Source of the DNA: Gyrodactylus bullatarudis
Taxonomy: Eukaryota; Platyhelminthes; Monogenea; Gyrodactylidea; Gyrodactylidae
Direction: 5' to 3'
NCBI GenBank assembly: GCA_012064415.1
Contig: SSNU01000155.1
Span: forward strand, 1 to 64,000
DNA: 64,000 nucleotides
Part shown: in pieces, positions 1-10,652 of the stretch
Position numbering within the stretch: position 1 is the first letter of the stretch
Layout: each line of letters opens with the position of its first letter
Made by a program: the position numbers and the translations under genes
The notes under the pieces: generated by a model
The model's input: the letters and a program-made list of their open reading frames with translations, nothing else
Told to the model about the DNA's origin: nothing
Databases searched by the model: none

Positions 1-323
1 AGAGCTTTTTCAATCTCCTCCAGAGTGGCCTCCGTTGGATCCTTTGGGGCCATTAAATGTTCTATCTTAGAATAATCCTCAGACTTGATACTGGTTAAAA
101 AGTGGGCAGCCAAATCACTCCTCTTTACACGAGCCAGCTTAGCAGAAAGTTTAAATTGTCTGAACATAACCAGCAACTTTTCTCTCTCCTTCGGAACCAC
201 GAGGTCTTTTTTCCATGACGCCATGTTTTGTACCGCATTCGACTGAGGGACAACAACAGACTCAGATTCAGATTCAGATACGGATTCAGATTCAGAACAC
301 GAGAAGAAATGGTCAGAGTACAT
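1..323 (-). CDS. retrotransposon gag-like ORF, 5' end only (runs off left edge)
   Basis: An open frame runs from an ATG at 321-323 to the window edge, about 107 codons. It begins with an acidic Ser-Glu repeat stretch (residues ~10-24), then a basic, hydrophobic segment beginning MASWKK. That segment ends in a pattern of the type I-E-H-L-M-A-P-K-D-P-T-E-A-T, which resembles the alpha-helical gag region of LTR retrotransposons (the 'L.. P.KP...TYEEL' type). The gag assignment comes from this pattern alone. No zinc knuckle, protease or reverse transcriptase is visible because the element leaves the window. An internal Met (MASWKK) is an alternative start. The ORF has the same orientation as the phosphagen kinase to its right, whose missing 3' exons would have to lie beyond this insertion. 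Confidence 0.42.
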   Translation of the reverse strand, partial: MYSDHFFSCSESESVSESESESVVVPQSNAVQNMASWKKDLVVPKEREKLLVMFRQFKLSAKLARVKRSDLAAHFLTSIKSEDYSKIEHLMAPKDPTEATLEEIEKA

Positions 324-655
324 AAAGTAGTTTAAAACGTGCCCGTTCGAAACTGTCGTTCATCGCGTCCATTTTGAACAAATAATCATCAAATACAATT
401 AATAGCTTTTTTTACATTAAATTCTGATAACATTTTAAAATTAAAGTTAGTTAGATGATCATTCCAAAACATCTTCAAAATGAGATTAAGACTGGGAAAA
501 GTTGAAAAATTTGGCCTACTCTAATAGATAAATATCTTAAGAAATGCGGTGCTCTAGTCCATTTATTACAATAATAATTGAATAGTGAAAGACAATGGCT
601 CATCAAGGTGAATCAATAGATCATCAAAAGTTACTTTTTTCATGATTAGGCTTAC
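324..655. other. non-coding stretch between gag-like ORF and kinase exon 4
   Basis: No exon was recognised. Positions ~470-540 match, in inverse orientation, the start of a dispersed repeat also present at ~44410 and ~62220 (shared phrase around 'ccaaatttttcaacttttcccag'). The rest is unremarkable AT-rich DNA that would be intronic if the kinase continues to the left. Confidence 0.4.
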
Positions 656-2559
656 CTCAACGGCCTTCTCATAGACCCGATGAATCCTGTCGATTCCAAC
701 TTGCCCTTTGGTTTCAATGTCAATGCGTGATATTAACTCAATATGATCCTCAAATCCAATGTAGACGACAACACAGGCTGAACGATTGAAGAAGATTCCT
801 CGACCTTGGGGCCAGTCTCGCTTCAAGCCAAGCTGGGTCATTGTTCTTAAAAAAAGAGCTGTATTCACCAACTATATGACTAAGACGAAATTTTCCAAAT
901 TTTAACATCATCTCCAAAATATTCTTTACATGCTTTGGTAAACAAATTCATGAAAATTTTCAAATTAGAAGCGTTTTTAATGTTCTATTTCCATGATTCA
1001 ATAGTAAAGGATATTCAAAGGAAAATTACAAAAACTTAAAAGTTTATGAATCAGTAAAAAATGATCTAAAATTAGTTTTATAATAAAATTTATTAAAACT
1101 TAGGTCAATATTAGAATTCTCAGCCATGGTCATCCAAACGTTTCGACGGTGATTGTCTTCACACGCCTTCTTCAGTGGTACGACAAGTATTTTGTTTTTT
1201 GACAAACTTGGATGACCATGGCTGAGAGTTCTAATATTGACCTAAGTTTGACCTTTCATCAAAAATTAAAAGAGTGGGAAATAAGCGTAATTTTGAAATA
1301 CAAATAACAACTTATTTTTGGTCAGATTGATATTTTTCAGAAATATCTTTTATCTTTACAACCTTTGGGCATATTTCATCATTTAATTCAAAAAATTAAT
1401 TTTTACCTAATATCTGGAGAAATATATTGAGTTTCTTGTGAAAAATTAGCAATTTCTCCCATTTTACAAGAACTTTCATAAAATTTTTGAATTTTCCTTA
1501 TTAGTTGAATTAGTAAATGACTTTTAAAAAGCTTGGTATTACTTTTGTTCAATCTTCTAATCATAATAGTAACAAACTCATTTATAACAGGAACCTTAAC
1601 TTTCATGGCGGCCAATTTTTTACGATTCTTTTCATTTAAATCTTTCAATGATATGTAGGTGCCACTAAGCTCATTCTCCAACTTGAGCAAACTGGCTGAT
1701 AACTAGAAATTAAATTAGGCTTTTCATCACTCACAATTTCCTCAAGATGTAGCCGTTCCTTCAAGCTTAGACTACAGGGAAATGGAAAGCTCTTGATATT
1801 ACGCCTGATAATACACTGGGCTGTGAAAATTGTTGTATAGGAATATTCAATCGGTTTTATATTCTCAATTTTCAGGGAATTATCTGTCAGATAGGTCATT
1901 GTTGATTGTAAATCTTCTTTTATCTGAAAAGTTTACAGATCCCATAAAGCTCCATCATTTCATCAGCTTGTCATTATTCATTCAAGCCTCAAAAAATACT
2001 TCGTTTACCACCCATCTGATGGGAAATCTTTTAATCTCATGGAATACCTGAAGATCCTAGTTCAATAATTCGTCAAAGATTTGCTATATACTAATTCAAA
2101 GAAATTTTTTTTCAAGAAATCAATTTTCTAAGCGTACTTTTGAAAACGTACTCTCTAGGGTCATAGAGATAAGAAGATAACTATTATCAAGTAATCATAC
2201 CTGTAGAATTCAAATATGAAAAAAGTGAAACTCATAAATCCGCAAATTCATCAAGAATAATGGCTGTCTAATAATACCTTGAAATATTCCTTAATTGTGG
2301 GTAGAATGTAGTCAGGATACTTTTCATAGCATTCTGGATCGGCTATACGAGGAAGAGGTTCTCCTGGCTTTAGCAAACCAATGTTCAGGCATTGAGCAAG
2401 ATTGTTTCCAAACTTTGTCTTTATCGATTGATACTTTTTAATTGTCTTTTGTGATAAATGCTTGATGAGGAGATAATTCTTGAAGGCCTCGTTAGTACGC
2501 TTTAGTTCATCGTATACACTTGACAGGGAAATTGCATGCTGGCTCTCCGCTGTCGACAT
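656..2559 (-). CDS. divergent phosphagen (arginine/creatine) kinase-like gene, 4 exons visible, 3'-truncated
   Basis: Exons on the minus strand are 2278-2559, 1735-1923, 1601-1702 and 656-871, all phase 0, together 263 codons from the ATG at 2559. The product follows the guanidino-kinase fold: an N-terminal helical domain ('SQKTIKKYQSIKTKFG...LLKPGEP'), then a segment aligning with the family's STRVR...GYPF region, 'LSGTY' for the usual 'L.GTYY', 'RDWPQGRGIF' for 'RDWP.ARGIW', and 'FEDHIELIS' for 'NEEDHLRIIS'. Family members phosphorylate arginine or creatine with ATP. Here the two ATP-binding arginines of STRVR and the Arg of EEDHLR are replaced (the last by Glu), so an inactive or altered enzyme is likely. 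The intron at 1703-1734 is only 32 nt. The C-terminal catalytic half, including the reactive-Cys region, is not in the window. The exon 3 donor (GTTAAG) is the least certain boundary. Confidence 0.75.
1096..1249. repeat. foldback (inverted-repeat) element, ~42-bp arms
   Basis: The arm at 1096-1137 (start 'aacttaggtcaatattag') is repeated in reverse complement at about 1208-1249. Both arms contain 'cagccatgg' or its complement, separated by ~70 bp. A diverged single-arm relative lies at ~34855-34910 (the 'cttaggtcaa' and 'gtgattgtcttcaca' phrases). The element sits in the kinase intron 872-1600. It is probably a small MITE; no target duplication was identified. Confidence 0.7.
1960..2230. repeat. 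dispersed repeat copy inside kinase intron 1
   Basis: The phrases 'attcattcaagcctca', 'acttcgtttaccaccca', 'actaattcaaag' and 'gtagaattcaa' recur in the same order at 18735-18945 and, more diverged, at 34390-34660. A related upstream module ('gcgtgaaaggcattctccatta') appears at 34280, 39615 and 42230. This is an ancient interspersed family with no coding content that I can see. Confidence 0.6.
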
Positions 2560-3765
2560 CTTTTAAAGCATTCAATGAATTATTTTTCTACTACAATACA
2601 ACATTTTTGGTTTCATTGAAAAAAAAATAATTCAAAATTTTAATGCTTTTGATTCTTTCTTGAGAATAATAAAATAATTCTACTGAAGTTTGGCAATGTG
2701 ACTGTTTGATCCCCTTTGCATTCAATGTTTGTGTCTCAAATCAAATATTTTTTTCGGATAAACCTCTCCATATTTGACATTTAAAATGACAATTACTTTC
2801 TATACAGCTCTCCTAGAGATGCTTACTAAGCAATGATTTATATTCCAAGATTTATTCGAATAAAGTGTAGCTCTCATAATAAGTTATCGGTCTTGCATTT
2901 GGTTTTTAGATCGATAATCTTTTTTCTTGCTAGCATACGATCCTGAATAATGCCTTAAATTATGTCGATAGGAAGAGGCTTTTCTATTGGCCAACTATCA
3001 GCCTTATCTAGAACCGTCGAGGGATGCTAGTCTCTAATACATCTGCTAATATTTATTCAGCAAGAAACTTAGATTAAATTAGAGCTAATGTAAAATAAAT
3101 TTTTTTCTGTTGAAGATTCTATTTTTTAACCCTTCAAGGTGTAATGAGTTTCTTTCTCGTGATAAAGGTCTTTTTAAACTTTGATTAAAATTAATCTTTA
3201 AACATTCTTTTTTACCCATAGGAAAGTTAAAGTCGGTTTTTTGAAGATTAATTAAGGCTTTGTATTGATCACCAATGAAAGTTCGCTCTGAATATAAATT
3301 AACAATTAGCCTAGAAACCTCAATATTGGCATATACAATTAAACTGTTTTTTCACTGAAGCTGAGTCTGCCTACACTTGAAATACCTCTCCAGAGTCTTT
3401 TATTTGAAATTTGAAGAAATTAAATTAAATAATAACATGATTTTTAATACGCTTTAGAATTCTGATTTTTATTCTAAATTTTCTGTTCAACTAAATCTCA
3501 ACCTCCTCTTCCTCCGTAAAAGAACAAAAGTTTTTCAGAAAAGATGGTAAAATTACGCTAGGCGTAAGGTGTCCCATTTATCAATGAGAACTATTGCTCA
3601 GTCTTCAAATCTTAATTTAATCAGTTAGTTCTAAAAACTAGACCAAAAAATTTATATTTCGACTTCTTTCCATGATAAACTTTGAGCTGAATTGTCAAGA
3701 GGGAGAAAATTTGGCAGATATTAAATCATGATTTTGAGCCAAGTATGTCTTCAGACTATAACGTT
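2560..3765. other. intergenic, no feature recognised
   Basis: AT-rich sequence upstream of the kinase start. No exon, RNA gene or clear repeat was identified. Confidence 0.4.
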
Positions 3766-4028
3766 GTTCGCTTGCTACCTGAATATGTTGTCTTCTGGCT
3801 TGTATTGGTCTATCTGTATAAAAAGAAAAGGAGGAGAAGGCTGAAGTACTTCTTAATGGGATGAATTAATCAAAGTTGTATTACTCTATTAATTCTGATT
3901 ATTATAACAATCACTATAATTTTTATAATCCTTGCTTTATAAGAAATACTACATCCCTCTCTCCTCTTTCTTTTTCTAAAGAAAGACCAATACAAGCCAG
4001 AAGACAACATAGTCAGGTAGTAAGCGAA
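3766..4028. mobile_element. palindromic MITE-like element, ~65-bp arms
   Basis: The left arm starts 'ttcgcttgctacctgaata' at 3767 and the right arm ends with its complement at about 4027. The shared core is 'tgttgtcttctggcttgta'. A third, well preserved copy of one arm starts at ~63836 near the right window edge. No protein is encoded; the open frame across its centre is incidental. Confidence 0.7.
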
Positions 4029-4151
4029 GGTAGTAAAGATATTAAACTCATTTTAAAAGAATATTGAGCAGTTTCGTCCCATAGATAAATTCTGTCTGGA
4101 GATCATTAAAAATTAACCTTATTAATTTCACAATCAACTTTTTTGCGTATT

Positions 4152-4237
4152 AACCCTCGCCCTGGAAATGACAAAAATGACATAGGAAAATCAATACAAA
4201 TGGGGTCTCTGTGGATCCCATTTCCAGGGCGAGGGTT
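4152..4237. repeat. short foldback, 19-bp perfect arms
   Basis: The arm 'aaccctcgccctggaaatg' at 4152-4170 is matched by its exact complement at 4219-4237. The intervening ~48 bp is partly self-similar. It is GC-rich relative to its surroundings. No family member was seen elsewhere in the window. Confidence 0.65.
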
Positions 4238-4239
4238 AA

Positions 4240-6827
4240 CCCTAGAATGACATTTGGGGGTCTTTGTATTGAAAATTTAAATTTCGTTCTAGAGTTAAGC
4301 CATAATTTCAAGTGAAGTTTACATTGTGAACACAAACTTTGGTAAAATATTCAAATTCAAGATAATAATACAATTCTTGTGTAATTCTGTCTGAAACAGC
4401 ACTATGCACAATCATGGTATATATAAGTAGAAATGATGAACTGTATGCATGCTTTCTTATGGAGATACAATCCAATTCACAGTGCAAATGTAATATAGTC
4501 TTTTTTTATATATTCACACTAAAATAATCAAAACCATTACCTCTAGCTGGGATGTAAATTTTAAACCTTGTGTTAAACATTTTCCACTAATTTTCTTGGT
4601 ATATATATCTATCTATCTATGGTGTAGAACATACCAAACTTTTTGTGTAAACAAAGTGAACATTAAAGTTTTTACTCTTAAATGCATAATATAATATCAT
4701 GTGATCCACAAGTAACACACACATTGCCTGTCTCACTAAGGATCATAGAGGTAGAAAATTGGGAATTGTAGGGAGACTGATTCTTGTATAATAATGATAA
4801 ATAACCATATATTATTATTTCTTATTACAAAATCATCTAAAGTGAGCTAGATAATATTTTCAGCCTAATCAAGCCAAAGTATTTAATTATTTATGACACG
4901 ATACTCAAAAGTAGCAAGATGATTTTAAATTTCAAATATATATATAAGGTATTTATTAATAAATCGGTGATTCGTTATCTTGTAAGCCGATATTTTCGAC
5001 CTATTAGGTACTAATTTTTTATTTTAAATTGTCTGAAAAACTTTTAACAACATTAGAAACATCTTAACCATTTCGTGAGGTTTGCCCTTTATAGGGCGGT
5101 TATTCAAAGTCAGAAATTCTCAGTTATTACGCAGGTCCAAACAATATCATATAATCTATTTTATAATTCATGCTAAAAGAGTCTCAAAAATACCAAAAAT
5201 TCTCAAAGACATATCTAAACTTTAGTAGAATAACCGAGATTAGTAAAAATTGGTTTACATATACTTACTAGTTGATGGAAAATTCAATAGAAAATAGACT
5301 TTCTTAGATGGGATCAAAAGAATCTCATTTGAAATCATTTTTTATTAATTTTGAGTCTTTTCTCGATTGATTTACTTATCGTCTAGAAAGGGTTTCAAGA
5401 TTTTCCTTTCTCTAATCATAATATGTTTAAGAAAACTGATTTTCTCTCTCAAGGTTTAAGATTTCGCTTAAATACACACTGCTAAAATCATTAAATAACA
5501 TCAAATAAATGAAATTTTAAATTTTATTTGTTGATGGGTTTGTTGTGGCTAATTCCTACTCGAGTTCGACGACCGAGGAGAATACGCCACATTTTACTTG
5601 CATTTCTAATTTTCAGATAAATACCAGAGTTGTCAGTAAAAAATTCTTAATGATAATTCAACCCCGAATCATCAGGAAAAGTTAGAATGAATAACTAAAT
5701 TTTGTTGTAAATTCATTTAACTCAATGAGAAAATTTTTTTTATCCACAAAATAATATGGGTTTAATTTGAAAATTTTCACAATTTTGTTTATCTTATTCC
5801 AGAAGCATAGGAAGGTATTTTGACGCGAAATTTCGTCAGATAATATTAAAATACTTGAAGATTAAATTTATCATATCGATGGGCGATTTCAGTAATTTTA
5901 CAAAATTTCGTCCAAGTATAATAAATATCAAGCCAGTATAAGAGTCTGATGAGAACCGGCGAATCAAAAGCTCTTTTTTTATATTCACCCTCCTTTCAAA
6001 TTCTCTAAGAAATGACTATTTCTAATGATACAGATAAAAGTAAGAACTACATTCTGCATCCAAAGAGAGATTATTTCTTAAAAAGGGTTCCCTATAAAAT
6101 GACTTGGATAATTCAATATTTTTACACGCGCACATGTTATAAAGTGTTAACACACAGTGGGATCAAGTTACCAAAAATAAGAGGAAAAATGGATAGAAAA
6201 AGTTATCTTCTATAGTAGAGATGAAAAAGAAAGAAATCTCCTGCCATATAATGCACGAATACAGTGTACATTTCTTGATATTGAAAAGAAAGTTTTTCTC
6301 CTCTATAATAACATTAACAGCAGACGATTTGCTAGCTAGGATGTGTGTACACATTTTGTTCAATAAAATCTATTCCATGTAGAGTTGTAAGCTTGTTTTG
6401 TGCAAATAAAAGGTTTTATTGTACCTATGCAAGGGTGGACAGATGTGTTTTTTAATATTGTGCGTGGGTAGCATCTCCCTCTAACTCATTGCACACATTC
6501 CCCTCTGTGACATTCAATTGGCTATTCAAGGAATAATCAATACTTTCAGATCATCCCTAATGAATAGGATATATGGTTGGTGTATGCTTGTGTGTGTGTA
6601 TACATGATGTATTCAATACCTTGGGCAAGAAGTAAGAAGTATTCCTAATAATAATATTGTCTAATTGTATATATTTTTTAACAGGCTCTTCTATCCTTTC
6701 AACTCTCAATAAGGGGATCATTGAGGATCATATTTTAAAGAATCCTTTCCAAATCCAAAATTTGTTAATTTGAACAGGTTTCACTATATATCAGGAAGTA
6801 AAAAATATTTGTCAATATTGAAGAAAA
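4240..6827. other. intergenic with decayed repeats
   Basis: The stretch contains a (tatc)n microsatellite near 4606-4620, the old TTAA-type element at 5066-5392, and a degenerate hammerhead-like core at 5945-5966 (CTGATGAG, then GGCGAATC). No gene was recognised. The last ~150 bp, including a possible splice acceptor at ~6684, would be 5' leader of the calponin gene. Confidence 0.4.
5066..5392. mobile_element. old copy of the TTAA-flanked MITE family
   Basis: Over its whole length the segment aligns by eye with the better preserved copy at 49429-49767. Shared landmarks in order are a 'gggcg' hairpin motif near the left end, 'cagttattacgcaggtc', 'ataaccgagattagtaaaa', 'gactttcttaga' and 'ttatcgtct'. 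The left end still has TTAA followed by CC; the right TTAA is mutated. Confidence 0.65.
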
Positions 6828-8984
6828 ATGTCAAACCGAGGTCATGATATGGGCGATATGGGCGCCATCAACAGAAAGGTAAGGAATTCCATAATCGATT
6901 GGCTAGCTCAATGCTAAATACGACTCAGAGACTGAAGCTGAGATTATAGCATGGATTACCAAAATTACCGGAGCAGTCATCTCCCCGGGCCGAGAGAATT
7001 TCATGAATTCGTTGAAGAATGGACAGACTCTAGTCAAGTGAGTCTTCTTGAATGGTTCATCTCTCTTTTCCTTGGATTTCTAATCAAAGGCTTGACCCTT
7101 CTTTTTTCATCATTAGAAAAAAGAGTAACTCTGTATTGTTGTATACGGCCTCATTTTTAAATTCTGATTGTGAGTCTGTGAAATTTGATGTCCGCCTCCC
7201 TCCATGTCATCTAAACCATGTCACTGCTCTCATGATAAATCTTGTGTAGCTTCTCAAAAGACATGCTTCTTCTCTCTATCTCTCTTCTAGTATTCCATGT
7301 TGAAGTGAATTAATCTTTAGTTTTGATTTGTTCTATTTCGTATCAGTCTGTACATTTATAATTATAATTACATATAATTAGCAGAGAATCCCAAATATTC
7401 ATTTCATTGTTGTGATAATAATACATAGATTTTTGTTGCTTTTTTATGATTTCAATAAAGTGTACAAGTTTTTCGTTGAATTAAAATATTTTTCATAAAC
7501 TTATCTTCTTAGACTCATTAGTGAAGTTTACAATGGAACTTCAAATCTTCCCCCAAAGGCAGCTCAAAAGAAGGGTCCATTCAAGCCAAACACAATGGCA
7601 GCTCCATTTAAACAGGTAGTGTATTCAAATTTTAATATAATTTTTAGATGGAAAATATTCAAGTATTTCTCAATGCTGCTGAGAATTATGGCGTACCTCA
7701 TACTAGTCTTTTCCAAACAGTCGACTTATTTGAAGGACGTAATCTACCTCAGGTCCTGAATACACTTTTACAACTCGGAACCGAAGTGAGAAATACAAAA
7801 AGACATTTCAAAATTAAAGTTTTTGAAATTTGATATTTTAGTGTCAACGAAACGGATTTAGTGGTCCAACATGTGGCCCAAAGCCATGCAATGAAAATCG
7901 CAGAGAATGGACCACAGAACAGTTACGAGCTAGCGAAGGTTTCATTGGACTTCAGGCTGGAACCAACAAGCTGGCCAGTCAATCAGGCATGTCGATGGGC
8001 GGTCAAAGACATATTGCAGACTTGAAGGTTTCCGAAATGGCCAAAGATTCCCATGGAATAATCGGTCTTCAATATGGCACGAATAAGCTTGCTTCACAAA
8101 AAGGTATACATTCCTCTTTTTTTAATTGCTTCTATTCGCGTTTTAAACTAAAAAAATTGAAGCAATAAGAAAATTCAGATGAATCAAATTTTGCTTAGAT
8201 ACCCGAAATCGCAAATGAAAATGCCGATTTTTGAATTCGCGCCAACTATTTTCGACGAATTTTTCTACTACAATCGATTAATATCTAAATTTTGAGCCAT
8301 GTGAATGAAATTATATATAGAAATAGGTTTTTAAGGTATTTTTGATTTGGGATATGTTGAAGATGTTTGGGAAAATGGGATTTCGGGGTATCAGAGAATT
8401 AAAAACGTCGAATTTAAATTTCATAAATGGCACTTTCTAAGCTAGATCTAACAGATTCGTATTGCAGCCGAAACATTGTTCGGAAAAATATGTATATATT
8501 TGACTCCCCCTAATCTAAATGAATGTATTTTCAGGCATGTCGATGGGAGGCCAGAGACATATTGCAGATATTAAAATTGATGAGATGTCAAAAGAGGGTC
8601 AGGCAATCATTGGTCTTCAGTATGGAAGTAACCAGGGTGCTAGTCAGAAGGGAATGTCTTTCGGCGGCCAGAGACATATTGCAGACTTGAAAGTGGAGAA
8701 AATGTCGAAAGAAGGTGAATGCTACATTGGCCTACAGGCTGGCTCTAACCAAGGTGCAAGCCAGAAAGGAATGTCCTTTGGTGGCATACGACACATTGCA
8801 GACATTAAAGTAAGCAAAAAACATTTTAATGAGATTCCTCTTGAGTGTATAATTTTTTTATAAGGTTGACAAAATATCCGATACAGGAGCAGCCACGATT
8901 GGACTTCAAATGGGCCACAATCAAGGAGCTTCGCAGTCTGGAATGTCTTTCGGTGCCCATCGACATGTTACAGACTCACATTAA
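6828..8984 (+). CDS. calponin family protein: CH domain plus five calponin repeats
   Basis: Seven exons: 6828-6878, 6907-7037, 7513-7615, 7648-7785, 7842-8103, 8535-8809 and 8865-8984. They join to 1080 nt, 359 aa, ending TAA at 8982-8984. A short N-terminus is followed by a calponin-homology domain (~18-145; 'GVPHTSLFQTVDLFE' is the family signature). Then come five calponin repeats of the form IGLQ.G.N..ASQ.GMS.GG.RHI.D.K. The fifth is degraded (GAHRHVTDSH) and ends the protein. Such proteins bind and stabilise actin filaments in muscle. Vertebrate calponins have three repeats, so five is extended, in the direction of nematode UNC-87. Introns 1 and 3 are 28 and 32 nt. Reading through intron 1 hits a stop, so removal is required. 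The start was chosen as the first in-frame ATG, in an A-rich context. Confidence 0.88.
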
Positions 8985-10652
8985 CTTCCCAGCCTACAGT
9001 GCACTCAGCGAGAGACAGACTCATCCCAACACAATAAGCAAACCTATACAAAAATTACAAAAGCAACATGAAACAAATTTTATTTATTAGGATTTATTAA
9101 TTTACAATGACACCAAGAAGGGAGAATTTCTTTTGCGAGCTTGCACATTGCCAGCAAAATGCCAAACACACAAGTCAAAAACCATGTTATCAACTCATCA
9201 CGGAGGCACCAACTCTAAGAGACACATGATAAAAGTTCTATCTCTTTTTTCTTTTTTCACTCGAAAATTGCAAACAAAAAGTATTCAAATTATTTATTTA
9301 TTTATCTATTTATTATTATAAATTTAAAACGAACAAGATAAAACATGCATGATGAAAAAACCAAAAGACCATTTGTTCCTCGAAATAAAATCATGAAAAG
9401 GGGTCTTCACAAAAACGGGGCAAGAAGAAGAAAGAGATTTAAATTTATTTAAAAACCAATGTGTATTTTTCCTTTGAAATCAATAATAATTATGACAATT
9501 TTTACTCACAAAAAACACACAAACAAGCCTCTTGATCTACAAGGTATTTTGGGATATTTCTTTTTTTTCCTAGCTAAAAATTGTATTCAATAAAAACCAA
9601 ATGATCACGCAATCAAGGATCAGGATGAACCAAATTCTTTTGTTTATTTATCGAATGGAAAAGATGTAAAGTAAAAAATAGATTATCATTGTACCAATAT
9701 TCCTGAGGTAAACATAAGCAACAGGGAACAATAGAGGATTTTAATTATCCTAAAAATAGGTTTATACTCTTTTGATATGAAGCTACAAGTTTATTTATTA
9801 TCAAGGATTTAAAGTGTAATGATTTGAAGAAATAATTTATTTCTACCAATAGAACAACGTTATGGTAGAAAAATTACACGGGTGGTGAAAAAAAATATTT
9901 TAGGATATGCTATTCAGATAAGATTTTTCTGATACAAAATTTTACGCTGATCACGAATCTGACCTTAAAATAGTGCTAAAGCACCTACGAGCTGAGATAT
10001 TGGCCAAAACACAAATTTGCACAAAATTTCAGACTATCACTTCATTTTTTCCGGTAATGGACCTTAATATGAAACAAAAGTCACACTTTTGGATAGAAGA
10101 CAAAATGAGGAATCTAACAGTTACCAAATTATGGGTATACATATACATGTCTCTAATTAAAGCGGGAAAAAAAAATTTTGTGAAAAAAAATTGAAAAATA
10201 ACGGTATTTTTTTGTGTCAAAATCTAAATAACTCGGTAACGAAAAAAGATAATTCCAATTTTTTTGGCAATCTCGTAGAAAATTTTATTCTCTACAAATT
10301 CCAATCTGTATATAATGATTATTATACATTGTAGTTGTATATTTGCCGCTGTATTTTAGGAATCAGGTTTTAAAAAATGTCAAAGCTACTTTATAGTACG
10401 TTGATGAAAGAATAATATGTAATGTCAAAAACTTGTATATTTACTTGTTAGTTTCGAAATGCATACGAAAGATAGGAAAAACGAGTGATAGTAATTTTTT
10501 CATTTACACACAGCCTGTATTATACAGATCATACTAGGATTAGTGAATCAGTAATTTTTTAATTGAATTTGTATAGCCGCTTTTTTCTTAAATCGTGGTC
10601 AAATCTTTTCTGTGTTTGTTTCTATTTATTCATTTCATCCACATATTTAAAT
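8985..10652. other. calponin 3' region and intergenic spacer
   Basis: The candidate calponin 3' UTR is AT-rich with (ttta)n runs near 9290-9320. A canonical AATAAA lies at 9589-9594. No other gene was seen before the kinase/phosphatase start at 10653. A possible splice acceptor (TAG) at ~10573-10576 could belong to its 5' leader. Confidence 0.4.
9589..9594 (+). terminator. candidate polyadenylation signal AATAAA (calponin)
   Basis: AATAAA lies 600 bp beyond the calponin stop. It is an exact match, but the background is very AT-rich, so the assignment is tentative. Confidence 0.35.

Noticed and set aside
5945..5970. CTGATGAG...GGCGAATC as a functional hammerhead
   Set aside because: GAAA is changed to GAAT and neither stem III nor stem I can be drawn; kept only as a worn relative of the 54-kb family.
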